Source of the DNA: Neolentinus lepideus HHB14362 ss-1
Lineage: Eukaryota > Basidiomycota > Agaricomycetes > Gloeophyllales > Gloeophyllaceae
DNA length: 64,000 bases
NCBI GenBank assembly: GCA_001632425.1
Contig: KV425551.1
Coordinates: 482,996 to 546,995 of the forward strand
Direction of reading: 5' to 3'
Part shown: piece by piece, positions 33,588 to 43,872 of the stretch
Layout of the letters: each line of letters opens with the position of its first letter
Numbering within the stretch: the stretch's first letter is position 1
Made by a program: the position numbers and the translations under genes
The notes under the pieces: model-generated
What the model was told of the DNA's origin: nothing
Seen by the model: only the letters and a program-made list of their open reading frames with translations
Databases searched by the model: none

Positions 33588-36500
33588 ATGGCGACGGGAA
33601 TGCGTGGTTTGAACCAGGTAAATGTTCGTTTCTCTCATGCAACCTAGTCATTAAACTGTGCGTCGCAGTTTATCGCGGACATCCGCGGTGCAAGGGTGCG
33701 AGAACTAGAGGAAAAGCGAATAAATAAAGAGATGGCCAATATACGAAAGAGATTTAAGGGTACGAAGCTGGGGCATTGAGTCACCACGAGAGTTCAACTG
33801 ATTCATCGCGACCTGTAGACGGCAATCTCGATGGGTATCAGAAGAAGAAGTGTGCACCATGAATCAGGACTTTAATGTCATCCGTTGACCTCAGTCGTGC
33901 AGATATGTCGCGAAGATCATATTCACATACATTCTGGGATACAAAGTCGATGTTGGCCATATGGAAGCCGTGAATCTCATATCTAGCAACAAGTATAGCG
34001 AAAAGCAAATTGTTAGTGGCCTCTCCTACGATTGCAATGACTCTGCTGACCACTCGCAGGGTTATCTCGCCGTGACACTACTCATGCACGAGAACTCCGA
34101 TTTTCTTCGTCTTGTGGTCAACTCCATTCGCAAAGATCTTGACGACAACAACGAGATTCACAATTGTCTTGCTCTGCATGCTATCGCTAATGTTGGGGGA
34201 AAGGAGATGGCCGAAGCATTGGCTGAAGATGTGCATCGGTTGCTAATATCCCCGTGCGTATATTTCCGATATGACTGGCTTGCTATTGACATAAGTGATA
34301 GTACTTCCCAGAGCTTCGTGAAGAAGAAAGCCGCATTAACTTTGTTACGCATGTATCGAAAGCATCCCGATGTCATACCTGCGGAAGAGTGGGCATTGCG
34401 TATCGTCTCCCTTATGGATGACCCCGACTTGGTAAGTTACATCATATTAGAACTTCTTCTGTGCTCTTACGCATGTGCCAGGGTGTCGTAATTTGTGTCA
34501 CGAGCCTAGTTATGGCTTTAGCTCAAGATCATTTGGATCCGTTTGCTGTTTGCTACCAGAAAGCTGTAGATCGATTACATCGGGTAAGCACAATTCCGCT
34601 GACTTCAATTAGGAATGTCGTTGAACTCAAGACATACAGTTGGTGATTGAACACGAGTATTCGGCGACGTACGCGTATTACAAGGTTCCGTCCCCATGGC
34701 TGCAAGTCAAGCTGCTTCGACTGTTGCAATATTATCCTCCTTCAGGTATATCGCCTTATTAGGCTGCATCAATTGAGGACTAACTCCTTGAAGATGATCC
34801 TACGATACGTTCAGTGTTACAGAATGTCATCCAGGTCATAATGACGAACTCCGCGGAGCCCACACGAAATGTACAGCATAATAATGCACAACATGCTGTT
34901 CTGTTTGAGGCTATAGGCCTTGCCATCCACTTAGACACGAATTCGCCGCTGGTGGGCACAGCGGCAGTTCTCTTAGCGAGATTCATCTCATCAAAGGAAA
35001 CCAACGTACGCTACCTTGGTCTGGACACTATGGCACATCTGGCAGCTCGTGCAGACTCTTTGGAACCTATCAAGAAGCACCAGGGTACCATCATCCTGTC
35101 ATTGCGCGACAAAGACATCTCTGTGAGGCGCCGCGCCCTCGATCTACTGTATAGTATGTGTGATGTGGACAACTCGGAACTGATTGTCGGTGAGCTTCTT
35201 CGCTACTTGAAGGTGGCAGACTACGGCTTGCGGGAGGAGATGGTGCTGAAGATTGCCATCTTGACCGAGAAATATGCAAACTCCTACAAGTGGTATGTCG
35301 ACACTATACTGGACCTTATCAGTGCTGCTGGTGATCACGTCGGGGATGAAGTATGGTATCGAGTCGTCCAAATCGTCACCAATACGGAAGACTTGCAGGA
35401 ATACGCAGCCAAAGTCGTTTTCGAGCACATGAAGTCTCCCTCATCGCACGAGAATCTCGTCAAAGTAGGCGGTGAGTGTTTATCGTCGAATTGTTCTCTA
35501 GTTCATGGCTCTTAATGTTAACTTAACAGGATATATATTGGGAGAATATGGCCATTTAGTAGCGAACATGCCTGGATACAGCCCTGCAGAGCAATTCCAG
35601 CTCTTGCATTCAAAGTCACAATTCTGTGGAGCGCCTACTCGGGCACTCCTCCTATCGACATACATCAAATGGGTCAACGTCTTCCCAGAACTTAAATTGC
35701 AGCTCATCAATGTTTTCGAGCGTTATCGACATGTTCTGGATTCCGATCTGCAGCAACGGGCTTGCGAATTTTACGCACTCGCATCTCGCCCAGAGGATGA
35801 CGAGTTGCTACAAAATGTATGTGAAGAGATGCCGCCTTTCCCGCCACGGCAGAGTGCGCTATTGGGCCGCCTCAATCGTAAACAGGGAGACACGGAGGAT
35901 AAACGCACATGGGTCATCGGTGGGAAAGAGGCGAATTTAGAGCGTCAGGCTGTCCAACGCTTGACGACGATGCCGACAGGTCTCGGTGGCGTTGAATCAG
36001 GTAGTGCGCAAGAAATTACAAAGAGCTTGGCGGGACTAGATTTTTCAACCTCTCCAAACAAAGTAGAAGCTCCTCTAATGGAGCATACACCGTCGAGCTC
36101 TTCAAAGGTTCCACCGGTTGTGGCAGGGCCGAACATCGATAAATGGTTCGACAAGCTCACGTACAGCAGTGATGGGGTACTGTACGAGGATGTGCAGTTG
36201 CAGATTGGCATCAAGACAAGATATCACGGACACCTAGGGCAGCTCGCCATTTATGTAGGGAACAAGATTGCGGTGCCACTGACATCGTTCACTACGACGG
36301 TGCAGTGTGGTGATCCGGACGCTCTTTCCATAACGTTTGCAAAGATGCCGCCGACCATGATCGCACCGAGGACTCAGACGCAACTTCTCCTCCATGTGGA
36401 ATGCAACAAGTTCTTCAAGAATCCTCCGATTATGACGGTCTCCTTCCTGGCTGGCTCGCACCAAACCCTTTCTATCCGCCTTCCCATCGTTGTTACCAAA

Positions 36501-36929
36501 TTCTTTGAGGGTGTAAAGCTGGGTCCTAACGAGTTCTTCGAGAGGTGGAAGTTGATTGGTGGTCCGCCTAGAGAGGCACAGAGTATTTTCGCGATCACAT
36601 TAGATGCCGCTGGCCACATCGACATGCCAAGACAGCAACAAGTTATTTCTGGCCTTCGATTCGATGTTCTTGAGGGGATCGATCCCAGTCCGACAAATAT
36701 CGTCGGCGCTGGGGTGCTACATATGGCCACCGAGGGTAAAGTGGGGTGTTTACTGCGTTTGGAACCGAACAGAGAAGCAAAGGTTAGTCTGATTCTTTTG
36801 TCGTGTCTGTACTCTTCCTTACCAGTTATTGTTCCACAGCTATGTAGGGTGACTATTCGAAGCACATCAGAAGATGTGGCCTCGGAGGTGCAGAAACTGA
36901 TACAGAAGCCTCTTGCTGCACCTTCATAG
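33588..36929 (+). CDS. APL3: AP-2 clathrin adaptor complex subunit alpha
   Basis: Large subunit of the AP-2 complex that links plasma-membrane PI(4,5)P2 and cargo to clathrin. The product is about 940 residues. The adaptin trunk starts MATGMRGLNQFIADIRGARV, with alpha-adaptin hallmarks [92 protein letters not shown] and GYILGEYGHLVANMPGYSP. A flexible hinge (about 36000-36110) follows, then the gamma-ear-type sandwich and platform (YEDVQLQIGIKTRYHGHLGQLAIYVGNK; LGPNEFFERWKLIGGPPREAQSIF). The lysine-rich KKKYVAK stretch is the phosphoinositide-binding patch. About ten introns are needed. Only 126 bp separate its stop from the converging RasGAP gene. Confidence 0.95.
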
Positions 36930-37055
36930 CCCACATCGGTTCTTTGACCTTGATCTATTGGCATGCTCTGATTGTACAGGACACATATACATATTTATCA
37001 ACTGTATACGACCACACTAATCATACCCTCATAGTCTAACACAACCCCAGCACAA

Positions 37056-40000
37056 CTAATGTCGTGTTAGTATGCCACGTAACAGACCCCTCTTTTTCCG
37101 ACCAGGATCCTCCGGCGCATCTGGGGAGTAAGGTCCTACACGAGATATGGAGTCATCTGACATCACCTGGTGCACGGATGGAGATGTTGCGGTCGGCGAG
37201 CTGGGGTAGTCACTAGAGAGGTCAATCTCGGATACCTCGCCATGTGTTGAGTGCCTGCTGCGGACCGGACTCGAAGGTAAGGAGATATCCGAGTTTATTG
37301 AGGATGGGGCTCTTGATCGATGACCATCCGAACTGTTGTCGTTAAAGGACGGAGCTGTAGAAGGCCTAGAGGCCTTTGACAACTTCCGCTTTGACTTGGT
37401 GGGAGTGGTTGCACTGGGGTCCCCGCTCGACGCAGAGACCGATGCAGAGGTTGATGGGCGACGATCAAATGAAGGTTTCTGCCGTGCAGCCAAATGACTG
37501 ACTCGAAGCAGAGCACGCTGCTCGACTTCGAAACACCGAGCGCAGAATGCGTCCAACGGGCCCTCCTCGAGTTCGTCCGAGTTCGTCCGCGCGACAGACC
37601 TTGCGTGTCTGATGACGGCAGACGTGATTATGGCAAGGTGCCTCGGAATATCCAAAAGATGCGGAAGGAGTGGGATGGCTTCTCTATGCAGCAAGGGCAT
37701 GTCGGGCCCTCGCTGTTGCACTGAGTTCATGACATGTAAGCGTTCATGTCGGTCTCCTGAATATCCATATGGACCTCGCGCCTTCTCGGAGTTAAACGTC
37801 GATACCACCAGGATATAATCTATCATGGCGGGAAGACTATTGCTGAGAAAGTTCTTCACGCCCTTCATAAACTCCTCACGTTGTACAGCCTAGTGAGACG
37901 ACTGAGCATTCAGCAACCTCATCCCAAACGAAGACATGATTACTCACTGCATTCAAATTGGCTAGACTCTGGATCACTTTCGCAATGAGAGTGAGGCTGC
38001 GTTGGACGGGTCCGTCCGGCAGACCTGTACAAACTTCTGTCCAGTGCTCTTAAACAAGCCTAAAAGAACGCACCTGGACAGAGCCCAAAGAGATGTGGGT
38101 GCAAAATCGCAGGCACGAAGAATCTTAGGAAGCAGAAAGCCGAGACACTCTGCCAAGGCAACTCTCGGCCCTTGTCGTGCGGCATGTCCTTGACTGAATA
38201 TCGTTTCTCGACAAGCTGCCTGATATGGGCGAAGAGTCGGCGCATCTCCCTTCACCGTCTAGTTGTCAGCTTGAGCTTGGAAAGATGATCGTATATGGCA
38301 ACTCACATAGGACATTCGCCCCTGGTGGAATAAATACTATTCCAAACTTCCTGGCACCAAAACACGAGCTGGTCGACATTCCGTTCGATATCCTTTGCGC
38401 TCTTGGCAGTTGACCGAACTGGATCGATTTCAATTGCAACCCTCTCCCCGTAAAGACGTCGGATGACAGGACCGATACTGGCTTCGAGGAAACCTCGGCC
38501 GTACCAAGCCATAGACATCTCCATCGTCTTCGTCAAAACGGTGTTTCCCCGGAACAACGTGTTGTGAGCTAGACCCGTAGAGCATTAGAATACAATACGA
38601 GCCATCAAGTATGATACGCACAGTTTGGGGTTCCGTCCACTTCGCGATCCGCAAGCTCGAATATATGCTCGAGGAGTACGTTTCGTGCTATGGATATCGA
38701 GAGAACTTGCGAAGAAAGCGTTGACAGCTGCAGTCTGCCTTCCAGATCGTTCATCCAGTCCAAGCAATTACGTGAATACAGCGTCTAAACACCACGATCT
38801 CGTCAGAATCGAATGAGGTAGCACACAACGGTGAATGGAATACCTCCAACAGGTCGGAATAGGCAGACAATGGTAGGATGAGTTCTCTGGACGAAGACAC
38901 GAATCAGTATCATTCTTCATACATCTGGAATTGGAATTCACTGACTCGTCCACTTTCAACTTGAGTCGAAGGTCGCCTAGATGCGTAGAAGGCCCGCCCG
39001 CATCCCCGAAAAGCACCGGAAACCACCCCTCCACCCCTTCCCCCCTCCGAAAATCGCTGAGACATACTTGCACATTACCCAACGCAATTGGTTTTGTCAA
39101 TTTTTTCTCCCGCCACACGAGAATCTCCAGGGTCCCGAACGGCGGCAGATCACAGAACGTGAATGCTTCGTGCCAATCTGTGGACCCAGGGCATCTCTTG
39201 GTCGTAGTCCGTCCTGACAGAACATCGTTGATGTATACCTCGCAGTATACGTCCATGTCGGTGCCTTCCGCTTCAGCTTCTGTCTCGTCTAAACCACCGA
39301 TGTCGTTCTCGTATAACTTGGGATGGCCAAGGTTACGACCTCGGATGATTGTCAACTCGACTTGTCGCCACATTCGATAGAGGCCTCCGTCTGAGGGAGA
39401 GAAAAAGCGTCCGTAGATCTCCGGTATTGCGTATGAGCGCAGGAGCGTTATCCAAGTATTCGCGGTATCGGTATTCGGGAAATGAAGGTAGAGTGGTTCA
39501 TTACTAGGTAGGACGCTCCAACGTTGGCCACTAGAAACAGTTCAGGTTAATGTCGGTGACTTTTGTTAGGTAGAGTCGCGGGGCAGTCGAACCTGACACA
39601 ATGTATGCCTACACAATCTTTGCGATAGAATAATGATCGGTCGGCTGATCTGATATCCGTGTGGTTTAGCTGATGAACGTAGACAGTCTGATACAGAGTG
39701 GTTTCCTGAGTATTGATACATTAGGAAAACAACATATGACACAGTTAAATGACACTATACATTCAAGTGGAACTCACGTCAATGTATACATTCATGAGAC
39801 ACCCTTCCTCCTCCTCTGTCAGTCTACAGGTAGCAGGTCTCCAACTTCCTGAACTCGCAACAGTCTTTGACAAAGAGAGCCAACTGGATTTCTCTGATGA
39901 CCAACGATGTATGAACGGTTGCACTTGCTATGCTTGGTGGATGTACGTACCTTTCAGTTTCTTCTGACTGTCGTCCGAAGGACCAAATGGTGGTCGTAGC

Positions 40001-40181
40001 GATTCGCGCTTTCCATCCTTCTTCCGAGACGTAGGTGGTGGAGGCTGAGAGGAACGACTATGCCATCATCGTTCAACCTAAGCGTACTAGAACATACCTT
40101 GCGTAGTCCAACTGCAGCTTTATTGGACACAAACAGTTCCACAGATACAAGAAATTCCTTATCTTCCATGATGGCCGGCAT
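37056..40181 (-). CDS. Ras GTPase-activating protein (PH-C2-RasGAP)
   Basis: Predicted accelerator of Ras GTP hydrolysis. The start MPAIMEDKEFLVSVELFV splices onto a proline/lysine linker (PPPPTSRKKDGKRES). A split PH domain follows (WRPATCRLTEEEEGCLMNVYIDE, QTVYVHQLNHTDIRSADRSLFY, WSVLPSNEPLYLHFPNTDTANTWITLL). Next is a C2 domain (MWRQVELTIIRGRNLGHP, DVYCEVYINDVLSGRTTTKR, WHEAFTFCDLPPFGTLEILVW). The RasGAP domain shows the arginine-finger loop TLFRGNTVLTKTMEM, YGRGFLEASIGPVIRRLYG, and the signature AFCFLRFFVPAILHPHLFG. A Ser/Pro-rich tail ends KRGLLRGILTRH. The layout resembles animal SynGAP/RASAL-type GAPs. About ten introns are inferred. The ATG at 40181 is directly preceded by an in-frame stop and splices in phase, but coding-like fragments further upstream make the 5' end uncertain. 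Confidence 0.82.
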
Positions 40182-40981
40182 TCAAGACACGGAGGGAATA
40201 CTATCCACCGGATATAACGAGAATATGCGTTCACGGGTATACGACTTTACACCCTATAGCTGAGGTCCTAAGCTGCTCGGGCTTCTGAAAATCCCCTGCA
40301 ATATCTGCCTCGCCTGCGGAAGCCAGCAGCAATTGCTCTCAAGGTGTATCCCTTGCAGTTTAATGTCGACAGAGTGGTTAGACAGTCCTCAGGGAATATG
40401 CGAGGACTGCATCAATTGCCCGACTGCATCCTGAGACTCCAAGTCAAGATATCTATGGCACGCGCAGGCATCCACAGATCAAGGCCACAGCCACAGCGCT
40501 TCCTTACACGACAGGCGCTGAGATAAGTACTCGACTTTATATCTCCAGTGTGAAATCTCTCAAACGCATCAAGTCCCGGACATCAGGTATTTCTATTATC
40601 GCATCCGAACGCGCGGACATGGTATCAATGCGCTTACAGAAACAAGTGTGTAATGTCTGCCTGGCTCACCGCAGAATCCCAAACCCCATTAACATCCAAG
40701 CCCAATCAATTGAAACACAATATGCACAACAGGAAGTAAAGGAATGATTTGAGCTACCCAGGGGGACCAATTGAAAGAAAGATCTTCGCTGGAGGTCGGT
40801 GCGCTCATTAAACTGATTCTACGAGGGTTTTGGGATGCTGCGATAAATTAGGCCGCGCGTTCGCATGTGACTCCAGGTAAGTCCCTTTTATTCGATTTCC
40901 CCTCTATGGTTTTAACTCAGTCGCTCTTGTGACTGAGAAAAAAAATTAGCGGACTTCATCGACACGGGAGAAAAAAGCGAC
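40182..40981. other. RasGAP upstream region / elongase 3' flank
   Basis: About 800 bp with no firmly supported gene. On the minus strand short coding-like pieces occur near 40261-40335 and 40540-40620, but I could not join them in phase to the RasGAP gene. The rest is probably RasGAP promoter and elongase 3' UTR. Confidence 0.4.
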
Positions 40982-42153
40982 TCACGCCTTCCCATTGGGG
41001 ACACCGTTTCCATTAGCCACGGCCTTTTTGTGAACGGGTTTCTTGTTGTACGTTTGGATGTAGAAGTTTATGAACAGGCCCAAGTAACTCGTAAGCAGTG
41101 CACAACCGAATACAGCAGCACCCTCAGTCCCAGCGCATGTCCCCAGGTGGGGAAGCTTATGAAAGTAATTCGCGGCGTAGTAGGAGTATGCTAGAATAAA
41201 CGGTGTCAATGAAACGCTTTCAAGAGCATACATGACACGTACTGCCGAAGTAGACTGCGAACAAGTCAATGACGAATTGCAAGATCTGCATTGTCGTCAA
41301 GTATTTCTTCCACTTTAACATTTGTCAGTGGCTGTGACACTATGCGATCGGCGCAAGAGACACGTACCCAGATCTTGGCACCACCGGCAGTAGCGTAGTA
41401 GTAGTAATCTGAGGCAGCGTAAATAGGAGCGAATGAATGCTATACTACGGACATACACATCAGGACGTGAACGGTGAGGTTCAAAGTGATGGGGATCCAC
41501 GACTAAAACATTATCAGGAGTTGGTACGACGCTAATCCAAATATGGTAAAGTACGCACTATACTCGTTTTACCATTGAGCTGGCAGTAGCAGAGGAGAGC
41601 AGTTGCAGAGTGGTGGAAGACATGCAGGAAAGCTAGACCGACGCGATTAGAGCCGAGATGACTGAACACAAATTAAAAGACGTACCAAGCGGCTTCTTCT
41701 TAACAGCAAGGAATGCAGTGTCCAAGAGCTCTACATATTTTATGTAATAATTAATCATGTAATAAAACTCGAGGCGCTGGAACACTGTTTAGAGCAAGCG
41801 TCATGAACAAACAAGAAGCTTACGCTTGTCCATGCGCCATCGCTGCACATGGCATAGAACATCCCGTGCTTCCACCAGAGGGGAACCACCTCCTCGACCA
41901 TCAACGCCAGGAGCAGACCGCTGCCCGCGCTCAAAATGATATTATGCAGTTGGAACAAGGTCGTCAATTTCATAGGAGCCTTATCCTTCATATATTTGCG
42001 TATGCTGAAGACCGTAGCAAGGTAGGTGACCAGGGCCGAGAACACGGAAGTCTGAGTGGACAGAGGGGTCTGCCCGCGGACATAGTGGGTTAGATGGTGC
42101 GGCAGGGAAGGGAGGGGGACATGGGCGAGGATGAAGTCCGCAAGAGGTGCCAT
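40982..42153 (-). CDS. ELO-family very-long-chain fatty acid elongase
   Basis: ER condensing enzyme that extends acyl-CoA with malonyl-CoA for sphingolipid and other very-long-chain fatty acids. The product is about 300 residues, starting [15 protein letters not shown]. Multiple membrane spans include [15 protein letters not shown] and [20 protein letters not shown]. The ELO signature follows: [39 protein letters not shown], containing the HxxHH active-site motif. Next are a Tyr-rich span ([19 protein letters not shown]) and [22 protein letters not shown] basic C-terminus ([14 protein letters not shown]) lacks an obvious KKxx end. About seven introns. The upstream in-frame ATG at 42213 would add 20 hydrophobic residues and cannot be excluded. 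Chain-length class (ELO2 versus ELO3) cannot be assigned from what I see. Confidence 0.92.
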
Positions 42154-42903
42154 GGCGAAGGAGAGCGACAACGCGAAACCGGGACTACCTGGGAGGAACG
42201 AGTGCGTTGACAAGAAAGAAAAAAAGACGGTCTACGAGAGCAGGAGCCAGAATTTCAATCGCCGGAGGATGTCCGGCCAACGCGTATGTAAGCGGCCCAT
42301 TTGACAGCCCAAATCACGCGTCTACTCGCATGCCACGTATAGTTGGGCCGGCACATTCTTACTTGAGCCTGTTTACGCTCGAGGCAGGGATAAGGATCCT
42401 CTAGTATCATTCCACGCCGCAAACGTAAACATATCGATACAGGCAGATGCGAGCAGAGGTATAGGTGTGGATATGCGATGTAGAAAAAGAGAAGAGATTA
42501 TGCATTATAAGTCCCATAAGTAGCAACCGAAAATCCAGGTTTAAGTGATAATGAGGGCCGGGCCGTCTTCGAGATCAACTAGTAGTACCTTCTCCCTGGA
42601 AGGAATCAGAGCCGGCCATCAGGATCACACATGTGCCGCACCTTTCCAAGTGTTTCGCATGTTGAACGGCACGAAAGGCAGCCATCTTGACTTTGTTCAC
42701 GTCGCGTTTGGACGACAGTGGGCACACAACACATAGGCTTGAGTTGCAGGGCGCAAGTCGGTAAGATGCAGATATCTGGCGGCCATAGACGTTAACGTCC
42801 GTGGACCTTTACATCGAGTGAAACATGACCTACTCCAGAAGTGCGCAGAGATGCCGTGAGATCGTGGATGAATATGAGAGCGCGTGATCTCAGATCGTGC
42901 AGA
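42154..42903. other. Intergenic region upstream of the elongase
   Basis: About 750 bp between the elongase start and the small spliced gene. The minus strand has a frame with scattered Cys and His (around 42550-42800), but no start, domain or clean splice chain convinced me. Treated as promoter and spacer. Confidence 0.4.
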
Positions 42904-43275
42904 TCATGAAGATCGAGGCCTGAAAGCGTCCATCGAACCAGCAGACAGACAATTCAACGGAAGCAACGTACAGGTATCCGACGACGAGCACCATGTCGGG
43001 ACGGTGCAGTGCAGCTTGACCGAGTCCACCCCCGAGCTCGATACCATTCTGTAAGGGGTCGCTTTAGCTAACGTCCCTCGTGTAGAGCGAGACTCACTTG
43101 GAAAGATATTCAAGGGCATCGTCGACAGTACCGATCTGTGTGAAGCAGCATATGAGTGTGCAGTTCTACGAGGTCGCAGTCTGGTGCTATATACATCGTT
43201 TAGCTGTGCCAGGCCATCCTGCCCGTCAAGGGGCTCCATGGTGCGTGTCTCAGCTGGCTGTGCGATGGAGATCAT
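42904..43275 (-). CDS. Small spliced gene, ~70-residue unknown protein
   Basis: Four exons joined by three introns give about 70 residues. Exon 1 starts MISIAQPAETRTMEPLDGQD and ends AQLND. Exon 2 gives IGTVDDALEYLSK and ends at a perfect gtgagt donor. Exon 3 reads NGIELGGGLGQAALHRPD then MVLVVGYL, ending at gtacgt. A short last exon encodes PRSS and a stop. All splice sites are canonical GT-AG (acceptors cacacag, cttacag, tttcag) and frame is kept. I recognise no family. The glycine-rich centre followed by a short hydrophobic stretch could be an amphipathic or weak membrane segment. It is divergent from VPS13 and sits next to a G-rich tract. Gene reality is plausible from the splice signals but unproven. 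Confidence 0.45.
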   Translation of the reverse strand: MISIAQPAETRTMEPLDGQDGLAQLNDVYSTRLRPRRTAHSYAASHRSVLSTMPLNIFPSESRSTRGTLAKATPYRMVSSSGVDSVKLHCTVPTWCSSSDTCTLLPLNCLSAGSMDAFRPRSS

Positions 43276-43872
43276 GGAATAGCTTTTGCGGGCAAGTGGG
43301 GGTAAGTTGTGGGGGTGGGGTGGTCGAGCTGCCTTGAAATAGTGCCAGGAGAGACGGTCCGGACTAGAGGAGAATTGCCCAGATCACGTTTTGGGTCTAT
43401 GTCTGGCATATATACCTCCTGCCACTGCTATACTTGTACGGGGCAGACCGGGACATGGAAGACCGGGCGTGATCGGAAATGGTTGTCGGTTTCAATGTTC
43501 TAGACATTCTGAAACGCGACGTAAATAAAAATCTGCAGTGTCCCCCATTCACACGTGTTGCTGGAACATCAGGCGTACCCGAGATATATGCTCATGCGAG
43601 CAGAGGAACGGCTCTGCGATTGGACTGAACGCCAGACGCGCTGGACACGATGCATCATGCATGGCCACCATCATGGCCTGGAGAAAGGGTCCAGCGGTCA
43701 TCCGGACTGCGTTGTCTCCCGTGATCCCGCGTTATTGTCCTGTATTTGCTCCTGGTGGCTGTACGACGTCATGGCACACATTATTGCATGCTCTAGTCCA
43801 TCGCGTCCGCAGTTCTACCGCCCCATTAATACCCAGTGACCTCGTATACCATCTATCGAAAACTCTGCCAAT
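43276..43872. other. Divergent region between the small gene and VPS13
   Basis: About 600 bp expected to hold the VPS13 promoter and that of the small gene. It includes a G-rich tract at 43290-43320. No further supported coding sequence; open frames here lack domains. Confidence 0.45.
43290..43320 (+). other. G-rich tract, candidate G-quadruplex
   Basis: Four runs of three or more G on the + strand (43290-43292, 43298-43302, 43311-43315, 43317-43320), separated by 5, 8 and 1 bases. It lies 15 bp upstream of the small gene's start codon. Confidence 0.5.

Noticed and set aside
40261..40620. Coding-like fragments upstream of the RasGAP start
   Set aside because: Pieces such as EQLLLASAGEADIAGDFQ and MSARSDAIIEIPDV look protein-like, but no donor/acceptor pair joins them in phase to the RasGAP exon, which itself begins with ATG just after an in-frame stop.
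42545..42800. Cys/His-containing frame upstream of the elongase considered as a zinc-binding exon
   Set aside because: The cysteines are spread across different frames, no start codon or consistent splice chain was found, and no domain is recognisable.
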